Positions 52,622 through 64,000 of a stretch of 64,000 nucleotides of DNA are shown here, one piece after another (position 1 is the stretch's first letter; the number at the start of each line of letters is the position of its first letter). Below the pieces are notes generated by a model, which was not told the DNA's origin, searched no databases, and saw nothing but the letters and a program-made list of their open reading frames with translations. The stretch is from assembly GCF_041260155.1 (NCBI RefSeq), contig NC_091933.1, forward strand, positions 32,614,293-32,678,292, read 5' to 3'. The stretch is from Ptychodera flava (Eukaryota > Hemichordata > Enteropneusta > Ptychoderidae). Position numbers and translations under genes: made by a program.

Positions 52622-54845
52622 TTTGGTCAATAGACCGTATTGAGCACCAAGAGAAGCAGAAAATACGGCGTGAATTTTTCGGAAGAGAGGAATATGGCCA
52701 TCGTCTGCGTTTGCTTATCTTGGATTAGTAAAGTCGATTGACGATCAATACTTAGCGCGATGTCATCTTTTGTTTCTCTCCTTTTTTTCTGACTCAGATG
52801 ACCAGAAGATAATTAAATGAGAAGGAAAACCGATCTGATTTTATTTCGCGCGATATACTACTCCGAGATTTTCATCCAGACTAGACTGCTATCTCCCTTA
52901 TCCTGTAAACGCTATATGAATACTCGACCTATTCCACAAAGGCGGATATCGGCTCTTGTCAATACCGCAGCCTTCAGATAACAGTTCACGTGGGTTGACG
53001 ACACTGGATAAGAAGCGAAATATATATGCATTACGTCTCGTATGTTGTGTCGCGGGCCATGTGTATACGGTTGACTTACATCGCGTCTACCACTCTAGAT
53101 GTAATTGATGATTTAGCAAACATTTAACAATGGCCCATATTTGACATCAGTGTCGGCTCAATTTCTCGGATCCATCATCGACTCCCTGTCGAAGCCGTAC
53201 CGCACACTTCGCTCTTGCCGCACCGCAGACATCCCCGGATGTCGGACATCACCAGGGGGTGGCCCCAACCTCTTATCAGGAAGAATAATAAATAAATACG
53301 AAATGTTGACACACAAGTCTTAGATTTTGCAATAACATCAGCTTCCATCTTGTTATCAAAATAAGGGACGAAGATGGTGTGTTTTGATAAAGAGCGGTGG
53401 CTTCAGCTGGACGGCGGGAATGAACCCTAATTTCTTGCAATGTAAACTCGATTAGGGGACATATCATCTGGCTACTCGCAAAAAAAGCATATTTTTATTT
53501 AGGCAGGCTATACGGCTGATGAAGGGAGTTCAATCATGATATTTAGCAGGCGCTGTTGTGAAATCGCAACGGTATTTACCCGGTGTCGAATTAGGTGCTT
53601 CAACGCTGACTAACCAAGGGAATCGGACAGGTTTAATTCCCTACATTTTGATAGGTAGTACGGTTTCGAGCCAGAGAAAAAAACCCGCTTGCTAATGGTG
53701 TGTTGATGTACAAGTAATACTTTGCAATATATTTAATGCATGTATACGGTAAAGCAAGCCAGGCGTGTCAGAGCGTTTCGACGACTAGGGAGCGTTCATC
53801 GTGCGCATCCAGGGGTGGGGGATAACAAGTGACCTTACAGAAAGGGCTAGAATTATCAATTTATGACCAAAAAATCGTTGAAACGTGTCATCAATGATAA
53901 GCCTAAACCACTGGAAAAGATCTGGGAAGTGAACATGGAATACGTATGAGCTCACCATTTATTTATAATAAAAGAACATTTCATGTCGTATAAATATGTC
54001 GGCGGTATTTTCATCCTGCATAATGATTGTATACCTTTTTAAAGAGCATTTTTCCGTTGAAAGAGTCTCGTCACAGGATATAGGGTTGACAAAAACAAAG
54101 ATGTTTCCCGGTATAGACGGAAGAAAGCAGGTCTCATACGGGGAAAAGACATTTGCAAATCACCACAATCCAAGGGGGTCAAGTTACTTCAAAAAGCTAG
54201 TGGAGGCCTTCTCTGAAAAATAAAATTCTTTCCATAATTATAATCCATTGTGTACAATGGGCAAAAGTTTCGTCCCAGACTAAAATCCAATAGTCAATAC
54301 TAGCATTGGGCATACCCACATGATCATGATACTTGACAAAAAAAAACTACATTTAATGGGTGACAAAAATAATAAAAACTACGTCTATGCTCAATTAAGG
54401 GACCTTTCTCCAGAAAGGGTTCTTTTAATTCTAATTTTAATTGAAAAGGTGGCAGGCAGAATTTGCATATCGGTGAACTTTTCATTCAGCATGTCCGCAC
54501 GTGGGATATATCGACACAGTTAACAAAGGACATCTAAAATATTGTTCATTTATGAGAAAAATGTCCCACCAAACTATAGAAAGTTGGAAAAATTATAACT
54601 GTTTCTTTTTATTATACCAACAATTATATTTTACGATGTGACAAAGTTGTAAATGTACTTGCACCAAATTAGGAAGTGAAACTAGTAACCTCTTTTTTTA
54701 CTGTGAGCAGCATATTTCAAAAGAGACAAGTTTCAGACGATAAATTTTGATACCCTTGATGTTCGAGAAATACTGCTGCATTTGTGGCATGTGTTTCAAT
54801 ATTGTAACAATCCTTACTTGTCCGTTTTCTTTTCCTGGAGTTTTT

Positions 54846-54934
54846 CTGTCTATCCGTCTACGGATCCGTCTGTCTGTTTGTTTGTCTGTCTGTATGTTGT
54901 CTGTGTCTGTCTGTCTGTCTTCCTGCCTGCCTGC

Positions 54935-54964
<30 letters not shown>
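54846..54964. repeat. (TGTC)n microsatellite, interrupted
   Basis: A tetranucleotide TGTC/CTGT array with CCTGCCTGCC and TTTG variants, purest at 54937-54964. Confidence 0.93.
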
Positions 54965-54965
<1 letters not shown>

Positions 54966-57900
54966 AGTCCATGACTCCATCGCTTCCTCCGCCTGTGTAG
55001 CCAGGCAAATTCTATCTGAAGAGGACGACAAGCTTGTTACGGTTTAGTTTCTTCTCATACTAGGACAGATCATTGACTCATGGAACTGCGTGCCTATGAA
55101 TTCCTAGAAAGAAATATTTACCATCATACGATTCTTCGTAATGAGTAAATTGTCTATAGACGGCGAAAACAAAAGAACACACGTCGATGTAGAGTACAGC
55201 TGGTATTAAATTTAACTTTTCACAATTCTCTATCTGGGCAAACAGAAATATTTACTTTGCAGGGGCATTGCTTGTGGCAGTGACTTACATGTTATTTAAC
55301 AAGAGATAACCTCTTAGTTTGATTTTACTCTGGAAATGTCTGACTTTGGAAGTTTCGACTTCCCCTTTTATCAAAACACTGTTCACAAAAATGACAGTGT
55401 GAGGAGGTGTTCGCCTGGAGAACTAATTTTCCCGGCTGTCGTTTGAAAATAGGGCGCCCTCAATAAAATACACATGGACGATGTCACTCCAAACCCAGAT
55501 AAAAACCAGTCACACAAGAATGGCATTTTTCGAAAAATTTCTCAACAGCTGGGTCCAGACAGTCATGCAAGACAAGTTTTGCGTTATTGTTTTTACAAGA
55601 AACGAAAACAGCTAGAGAATGAACGTTCAGGATATTGCCATTGTTAAAACTTCAATTTAAATTTGCATATTTGGTGTGTGTTTCACATCATTCTATTGCT
55701 GCAACTTTCGCTTTCAACAAATAACTGTACGTATACTTGAATTAATTCACGAGACGACTAGGACCCACTGCAATGACGATGTGCTTCTTCAAGACGGTTT
55801 TACTGTCAGGTCGTCAATGTAGGTCATATTAGTCACGGTACAAGCCTAAGGAGACATTTTGAACCCGTAACCGTGTAATTTTGTGTGAATTGGAAATTTT
55901 GCAGCGCATTCACAGACTTTTGCGAACTATTTTAAGAGTATTCATGCTTCTGTTCTCAGTTCTTCACTGAACCATAAACAGTCACAGTTCACGAACTCAA
56001 AAACGTAAGATGCTAAAGGTTTTGCCCCCAGTCCCTCTGACATGATGAAACACGCACTCGTATCTCACCATAGTCGAGCCAACACAGTTCGACACAGTGT
56101 GTCATCTTCTCAGGATCAGGGCTGCGTTCACAAATATTTTTAGTGGGGGTCGCAGTGACGGGGCACTCCTTTTTCGACTACGTCACTGACGATAACTTAA
56201 AACGGTTTCTCTGTTCGCAAAATGTTAAAATCTTGTAGTTATTTAGAAACAAACCGCCGAACACTACTTTTACAAGAAAATTAATCCAAAAGATCAGATT
56301 TCGGGTAAACTAATGCGACTTTGTAAAACATCACCATGATTGTATCTCTGATATGTAGACCAATAGTGACGTCTGTATATGTTTACACAACCACATAAAA
56401 AATGTTGTTTTTCTTTACATCCATACTTTAATCAATAACTCGGCAAAATAATTTCGCATGGTGAACCTTTAGCTTCTTCGAAATTTTGCATGATATATCA
56501 CGAGGAAAAAAATACCTGATCTCGTTAGCGAATATTTATTTTAAAAAGATGATAAAACGAATGGCATAGTACTGTCTTTGGAGAATGAATTTTTCAGGCG
56601 ATCAGCTTGAACACAGGGCGAGTCAACTCCATGGATATCTCAAAAAAATATCGGGCGCAGGAAGCATTGCAACCTAGCCAATGATTACAATGCTTGTCGG
56701 AACACCATAGGTTGTGATAAAATTGCTCTGAGTCGTTGGATGTATGATTTCTGTTCTGTCATTTAGAATTTCAATTTATTTTGTTCTGTTGTATGCTGTA
56801 GTTGGTTCACAATGAAATTTATAAATTTATTAATTCGAGAGCCAACCAGCACAGTGCCCAATAAGATACGCATACATTATTTCTCTACGTCACTTCTTCA
56901 CTCATACTGTTGTTCACTCATATTTTTTCAGGTACTCAAAAACACATCTTGAAACTTCGAGTATCGCCCAGACATCATGATTACATCATCTTAACGTTTG
57001 GGCTAGATATCGAGATACCGCAAGAGCGGCATGAGTGCCGCCATACCAGGCTCTACAACGCAGTAAAAACACAAAATCGAACATTTTAGTCGACGGATTC
57101 TGAAAAACTTTCAGATCTGTTCAAGGAAAGTTAGTGCTCAAGCAACTGTAATCTTTGTGAAGTATTTGCCATTATTACTTTGCATTTTGCTTCTGCATTA
57201 TAGCTTGAGAATCTGATTCTACTCTACTGCCCTACAGCGTTTACCGGATCAACACAGCCTGTGTGTAATATTCGATATTATTGTTGACAACCGAATTTTA
57301 AGTCCGGACTAGCCAACAACAGTATCGTCTACTGTACACATGACGTTGTGTTAATGGGTGTATAATAGCACATCTTACTTCAACACATCACTTCGCACAA
57401 AGAAGAAGAAAAGTGCATGTTTTCTATAACAAAACAATGAAAATATTATCAAAAGTTACACAACTGATCCCTTTAAATATCTGGCTCCCTTGCTTGATAT
57501 CTGGAGCACAACTACAAGAATGCCTGTACTTTACGAAGATTATATCATTAACCACTGCATCCATTGGTTGACACTAACAAAGTTGGGATCGCCTGGTATT
57601 GAGAGTTTCTATATGCTATTGACGGGCAAAATAAAGAACACTGCGAATCAACATTGTAACACAAAACCTAACATTGACAATTTTCTAAAAAATAAAAAGT
57701 ATAAGATTGTGGATTATTTTTATTTTTGAGTTAATATTATGCAGCAGCGGTAACTACGCTTTTTTGGATCATTCATCGATACGGGCGCCCAGAGCTGTCA
57801 AGGGTAAAGCGTTTAGGGAATTAGTCATGATAGCAAATGCATTTCAGGCGACACTAAACATTCTTTTGCGGCATTAAGTTGGATTTGTAGCGCTGATATT

Positions 57901-60900
57901 AATTTCAAGTGAAAGGCTAAACATGGCATCGTTTTATGCCAGTGTTAGGTATAATATCACCATTCATTATTGATGATTTAATCAAAGATTCGATCCCCAG
58001 TGAGGCGCAGCAGTTTTCATCTTTCTACAGCGCTTTGCTTGGGGTTAATCCGAAAGCCCAGATTTACCGGACTTTGGCTGCGCGCTTTGTCGTTAAGACA
58101 TTGAATAGAGTACTATCTATTCAACATCTATCTATCCCGATGGAGAAGGGAAAAAAATGAACTAAATATGATTCTCGTACAGGATTTCCCTTCGTCTTGC
58201 TGAATGTCGAACGTCATCGAGGCAGAATCGATTTTGGTTTCTAAATCCCTCTCAATCCACTACTTGTTTGGCTGTCGCAGCGTTGCCGCTATACGTAATC
58301 ACTGTTTCAGAGTGACACTTGTACCGCTCAGTACAAACGTGGAGATGGATCACACTATACTCTATTTGAATACAATCTGTATACAATGCCCCCCCTCCCC
58401 CCTCTCTCTCTCTCTGAATCTGTCATCCATTTCCCCCATAATATTTTATCCAGTATGCCAATCTTGATTTTCACTAGTCCGTCATCAGCAGTTACGCGGG
58501 AAAATGAACAATTTATCACATTGTCACGTGACCAATGTTTGGTTACGCCATAGCTCTAAATACGATCATAGAGAAGTGAATGTTTAGAGTTATAGTATGT
58601 GAAGAGTTTTTCCTGTTTTGTTCCCTTTTATACAATAGAATTACTTCATTCTGACAAAATACAGCGCAGAGACCTGAGAGATTGTTATCATATATTTTAA
58701 TATCATAAGTGAACAAAAATGGAATAAAATGAAAACAAGATGCTGTAAAAATGGAAACGATCATTCCGTTCAAAAGATAATTTGAAACTCGCGCATGTGT
58801 TTGTTGAGAAGTATGGATTGTGTGAATAAAGAGGGTTCATGATATTGTCTCGTTTTAAATCCAAATAAGCGTTACCATTTCAGTATTTTGCGCTCTGGGT
58901 AAAAAAAGCTAATGCGACTGAAACTCCCCCTAAATGAGGCATTCTGCTGAACAAGGCAATCCCTTTCGCCGAGGAGTAGACTATTGGGAGTTTTGAAATC
59001 CCGCCGCTACGCCAATGTTTCTGGAAGCACTCGAATTCTGCTACATTTGTTCATAACCGTTTTTTAGCAGTGGCTCCCTAGAGGATCACGGCATTCATAA
59101 GATGGGTAGAGGGTTAAGAGAATAGAAATTAGACCGTACCGATTGAACATTTGTGAAATTTGATCCTCGCCGTTCGTGCACAACTCCACCTTCTACTGAT
59201 GAGAGAATCCAGGGCAAGACTGAATTATTCCGATATCTTAATTTTTTTCTGTTCGTTGAATACAGCGAATTCAGATCAGAGCCCGGGAGAAATTATAACA
59301 TCGAATGCATATTTCACAGGAAAACATATTCTGGTACGATACGGGTGAACAAAAATTCGTCTGACTCAAAGCCCGACTCTCTCAGCTAGAATTTCAAGTT
59401 CTAAGTTGACCTTTTACCAAGCACTAGTGATCCTCACTTGTTTTCCGAATATCAAAATATGGATCGCTCTGGTTAAAAAATGAAAGTGCGTCGATAAGAA
59501 TGGAATTTTAGGAAGAACTAAATATCGAAGACGAGAGTGTATGGGAGCAAAACTGAAACATATGAAACATGAAAGAGACATCTTATCGCAGTATATCAAT
59601 ATATCTTTCCCCTTTGTTCATTTCAACACAGAGTGCGATCTTTTATTTATGGTTTTCCCCGTTACTTTGGTTTTAATAATTTTTATCTCTTGACATGCTC
59701 TTTTATCTCAAATCAGTACTGATGGGCGTTTTGTCTCCATTTTTCCCGAGATAAATAATCATTTTGTTACAGTTGCCCTCCTCCACTCCGAGGTAGCAAA
59801 TCATTGCTTCGATCTCCCTTCTGTTGTTCTCTGAGTATGATTAAGACAATGCGAGGTTTCATCGATTCGCTGAGGCAACCTGATCTTGCTAAGTTTTGTT
59901 TCTGTGTCTCTGTCATCTCCAATTAAGAAAACTTTCGCCATCAGCTGTGAAAACTATCTCGACACATCTCACCATTAAAAATCGATCGCTCCTATCGACG
60001 AGGTGTAAAGTTTTTGTAAATTTCACTAATGTACGTTTCAGTCGCGGAATACATTTCGGGGGCTCTGAATGCCAGGCGCGGATCGGCCGGCAGACAAGAA
60101 GCCGCCTGATGTTTCTTTGCGCGTTTTGTGCGGGACCGTGTTCATTTCATACTTGTGTCTCCTAATGAGCAGCCAGTTCCCATTTGCGAGTTGCAGAATG
60201 CACGTAGGGTCAGTCCTGATAAGAAACCACAATTTGAGTCTCCCGTTCCCCGAGGATGCCTGCGAAAAGTTGAATAATAACGGGGTCCATCTTTTGCGAG
60301 TAATATATGTTTTTGTAGGGTAACATCTTTCCCAACTGAAATCATCGCAAAAATGCACGGCTTTAAATTTCCATGAATACCATTGATTTCATTTGTAATT
60401 CATTTCATAGTAGGCCCGGCTTTCCATCTTACGTTTTAATCTCACTAATGCAAACCCCTCCTTATCAAATATTTATACGTTATTTTCAGTTGCAGCTAAA
60501 TAGCCCTCTGTAGCTTGGGGCGATGTTTTGGACAGTCTTTGATTGAAATTTTGTCTGCTTTGTGTTTTCTGTCATTGTTTCCTGTCTCTTCAGAAAAGAA
60601 ATTCCCCGCAAGTTTTCAAGATGATTTCCCAGGGGCTAATGAATATTCATTTTTTTTATAATGTCAAGAGTTTGTTTCCTTTTCTCTCCACCTTTTCTGA
60701 CAAAAGTACCCATTTTTTTTTAAAACCAACCCTGATCAAATTCATAAAAATCATTACGGGTATTGTCCACCGCGCGACTTCCTCATCTGTTTTGAAGGAA
60801 CCACATGGCGATACTTTAATCTTTGAAGAGTACTTAATATCGACAGCGAACTTTTTTAATTCCCTGTTATCGCGGGTTCGGATAAAAAAAGAATGGCAAA

Positions 60901-63900
60901 GAAAGTTCTGAATTCCATGGTCCAAGTGGCGGCAAACTTGTGTTTCACTATGCGATACCAAGGAAGAGCTGAAAAGTAAGCGGTCTCGCCAAGGAAAGCA
61001 ATCAGGTAGATTGCCTATAGATATCTCCGCCATTGTTCCGCAACACAACATTTCATAATTATATCATACTTTAAAACTCAACCGAGAGATAAGGTTTGGG
61101 AATTTGTGGCGCCGCGCTTTTTCGCCCCTTTTCTCTCCCTTTCTTGAAGTTGAGGAGACGAAGATTCGGGCGAGTCCCCGAAGTGCATTCCACGATTCAA
61201 CGACTCGTCGGCGGTGCTTGTCGTCCCATCGAGTCACTCAATGAGCGGAGACGGTGACAAAAGATGCAACTTTCCCCCTCATCTCTCCGCCTCCGCAGAA
61301 TCCATGTCCTCTGACCGGAAAATCGTAGCTTAGAGCACAACCAGTTTAATTTAGGCTTTGGACGGACGCTGGTAAAATTCAGGCTGCATTCAGAATACCT
61401 GATTCCGCCGAAACGTTAATCTCAACAAGTAATCTGCGCGCTCCGCTGTCGCCTGGGGGACATAAAATCAGCCGATAGGACCCGTAATGCTTTATACGCA
61501 CTCGTGGTTATCGCGGCAGATGATTTGACGTTTTGTAATTAGTGGAAGGACAAGTATGTGATTGCTAGTTACGTCTTTAGGGCTGGCCAGACCAGTTCAT
61601 TGTGTAATGTTCATCTTGCAGCTTTCAAAATTGAAAATTTCGAGTCCGAATCTGAAAGTGCCGTGCATGATTTCTTGTGATCGAGATTCAATGCTGACAA
61701 CAATCGAGGTTAAGACAAGAAACCGCCGATTTAGTTTAATTGTGCTAAACTACCCAATTTATTGCAAGATCAATCTTTATTTGTGCTTCGGCTTGCCCAA
61801 CAAGATGGCACTTTCGATACATATAATTTAAACTGCCTGTGCACACGCGTCAAGGCAGATCATAGCAGTTTGATATGAGCACTATTCTAAAAGTATACCT
61901 CTCCAACCTTACGCTATGCAACGCCTGATCAGTTACTCAGTTACACAAGTTTGCCTTCACCGATATTGAAATCAGCCGTTGTCTGTTACCGATCTTCTCG
62001 ATCTACGAACTCAACCCGCATTTTGCAGTTCTGAAAATACAAAATCTCCACTTCCTGCAGAAACAACGGAGTTCAAGTTCATTGCTGACCGACCTTTGAC
62101 ATCGTCAGGGCCAATGGAATTCGTCACTAAAATTAAAAATCACGGCCATTGTTTTTACTAAAACTAACAATTAAAACGAGGAAGTATGCTCCTTACTGTT
62201 TCTTTGATCGAGATTGACGGTGATTCGTAAAGTCATGTGATGTGTGTATGATGACGAGAATGACGATTTTCATCAGATGGGGCTTATAGATAAGATCAAA
62301 AATTTATACAAGTCCGCTCTCAAGATAAGTTTTTGTCGTTGTTATTTTTGCCAATGCGATACAGTGAGTGAACGTTTTTGTTTTGGGGCTAATAAGACCG
62401 GTGGATGACGAATTTTTCCTAATAGATGACGTCAGAATCTCGTTTCGAAGAAACATATACAGTTTCCTCCACTGAAGATTTAAAAAAAATACACTCCATT
62501 CACGCAAACCATACACCCAAGATCCGTTTTTTACGGTCTATGCGCAAACACAGTCGATTCCGAACAAGTGTGCGGTGCCACGGAACACATTTACTCGAAA
62601 ATCCTAGGGAATGATAACGCATTTGTCACGTGACGTCAGTTTTAAAACTTAGTTATAAATATTTACCGTTTACAGTGTAACAGTATCTAACTTTGGCATT
62701 GTCAATGCAGCCTTACATGAACACAAAAAATTTGCAACTGAGGTTGTTTAATTAAAATGGGCGTGTTTTTTGTAATCAGCCCGACTCTACAGTGTTTACC
62801 ATCCTAATTTTTTTACACGTTTTTAAAACTAACGCGGGATCCTACCATTTCTTCCAGTTTTCTTGATGAGTCACAGAGTGGAAAAATTTAAATTTCCTAC
62901 CGGCAAGGAGCTATAATCACATTTTCCAAGGAAAAGGCTACACGAAGATCACTGATGTTTTGGCCTATGATGCGGAGGACTGAAGACAATCGCTCATCAA
63001 AAATAACACATGATGTGTGTTAAACGCGAGCTGTGTTAAACACGTTGTCAAATAAGAGTAAATAGGGCGGGAAAAGCTTCTAGTCGATTCATGGCAAACT
63101 CCACGTGGCACAGACACAGAAAACACCACCACCAACTCGGTGCGATTTTATACTTTCATAATCAAACCGAGGCCTTCTCTAAATCGTCCTCGCGGATTGA
63201 TTAATCTGCGTGTAGTATCTCTTAGTCGTGGTATAGGCTTGCTCAGGCCGAGACAAGTAGACTTTAACTATACGACGGCCAATACACCCGTTGACTGTCG
63301 TACATGCGCCAGCCACACAGACTCATCGAATTCGCTTGTCTGATAAAGAATCGCTGATAAAAATAACCCTCGTACTAACGGTCGCTTAATTTTCTTCAGT
63401 CGAGGGTCGTCAACCAGAAAATTGCTCGATATAAGGACAAATTGATAAAATAAAAAAAGCCATCTGAAGCGATAAAAATGATATCTTCATTGTTTCAATG
63501 GATCAAAAGAAAGATAATCTTAACTCGATGCGAACTACATTCAGAACGGCATTTCCAGCTATCGTATCTGCATTGAGCTAAAGTAAAAAGCGCCTTTAGT
63601 GGGAGAGATCGACAGAGCAAATTCCCTTCAATTTTTTTGGGATTTGAAATTGATTAAAATTAGGGAGAGCACAATATGTTATTTATGACGAATTCTATAA
63701 GTAGAATTCTTAAGGTCAGTATAGACACTGCTTGAAAGGTCGACATATCTTCAATTTCAACATGTTACAGATAACAGCCCAGGGCGGGGTCTCGTCGTCA
63801 AGGAAAAGATAACATTATTCTCAGAAAGTTTGCATAAATGATTCAAGAAGAGTTTCAAGCAGTTGAAATGATATTTTCCACTATTCTTTGCACGATTTCG

Positions 63901-64000
63901 ATGACATAGCTGCTTGCTCAGGGGCATAGGGGCGCAGACGCGACGGGCCTTGGTTTTTTTTTCTGTAGTAATAACATTTTCCAAACTTTTCCTCGGAGCT
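54966..64000. other. CpG-rich gene-free stretch to window end
   Basis: No convincing coding exon, RNA gene or mobile element. A C/CT-rich run lies near 58387-58416. The patch 61080-61333 is CpG-dense and contains a 30-codon ATG frame at 61241 (MSGDGDKRCNFPPHL...) with no homologue I recognise. The longest open frames (60543-60911 plus, 60656-61051 minus) overlap each other on opposite strands and resemble no family. The stretch may be regulatory DNA of a gene beyond the right edge. Confidence 0.35.

Larger units (their letters stand above)
49361..54845. other. CpG-rich gene-free stretch
   Basis: No exon with family resemblance. It holds an inverted repeat (50549-50588), a small Kozak-context open frame at 52535 in a locally CpG-dense patch, and short GA runs near 50991. 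Otherwise it reads as unique sequence. Confidence 0.4.

Noticed and set aside
60543-61051. Overlapping 122- and 131-codon frames on opposite strands
   Set aside because: Both lack splice context and family resemblance. Two long frames over the same DNA are more likely a composition effect.

Overview
This is animal nuclear DNA. Genes are split by GT-AG introns, reading frames hold only when exons are joined, and the orthologues are metazoan. One coiled-coil gene is ciliary/centriolar, and there is a Pol III tRNA gene and several small DNA transposon families. Protein identity to the vertebrate orthologues is very high. Together with the RUVBL1-SEC61A neighbourhood, this suggests an invertebrate deuterostome (hemichordate, echinoderm or lancelet) or another slowly evolving marine invertebrate. 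The species cannot be fixed from the sequence alone.

Layout. 1-3.3 kb holds repeats and then the last three coding exons of an unrecognised plus-strand gene. 5.2-15.6 kb is a complete CCDC146 gene on the minus strand (14 coding exons, 949 aa). It is divergent, across 716 bp, from a complete RUVBL1 gene on the plus strand (16.4-21.7 kb, 9 coding exons, 456 aa). 22.3-25.3 kb is an island of transposons and palindromes followed by one tRNA-Thr(TGT) gene. 27.2-33.8 kb is a minus-strand gene for a 356-aa tandem-C2 protein with a predicted N-myristoylation signal. It is divergent, across 642 bp, from a complete SEC61A gene on the plus strand (34.4-41.2 kb, 13 coding exons, 476 aa). From about 43.7 kb to the end (about 20 kb) I find no convincing gene. 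That region holds microsatellites, a 5'-truncated LINE 3' end and CpG-rich unique sequence that may be regulatory.

Biology. RUVBL1 (R2TP, INO80 and TIP60 ATPase) and SEC61A (ER translocon) are housekeeping genes. CCDC146 belongs to centrioles and flagellar axonemes, and R2TP is needed to pre-assemble axonemal dyneins, so the shared promoter may have functional meaning (inference). The CDS models of CCDC146, RUVBL1 and SEC61A sum to lengths equal or nearly equal to the human proteins, which strongly supports the exon boundaries.

Repeats. At least five short interspersed families can be defined inside the window, because each occurs twice or has terminal inverted repeats. Three of them are flanked by TTAA or a one-base variant, the target of piggyBac-type transposases. 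CpG density rises sharply at about 43.75 kb, next to a CTCF-like motif. I read this as a change from methylated gene bodies to an unmethylated intergenic domain.
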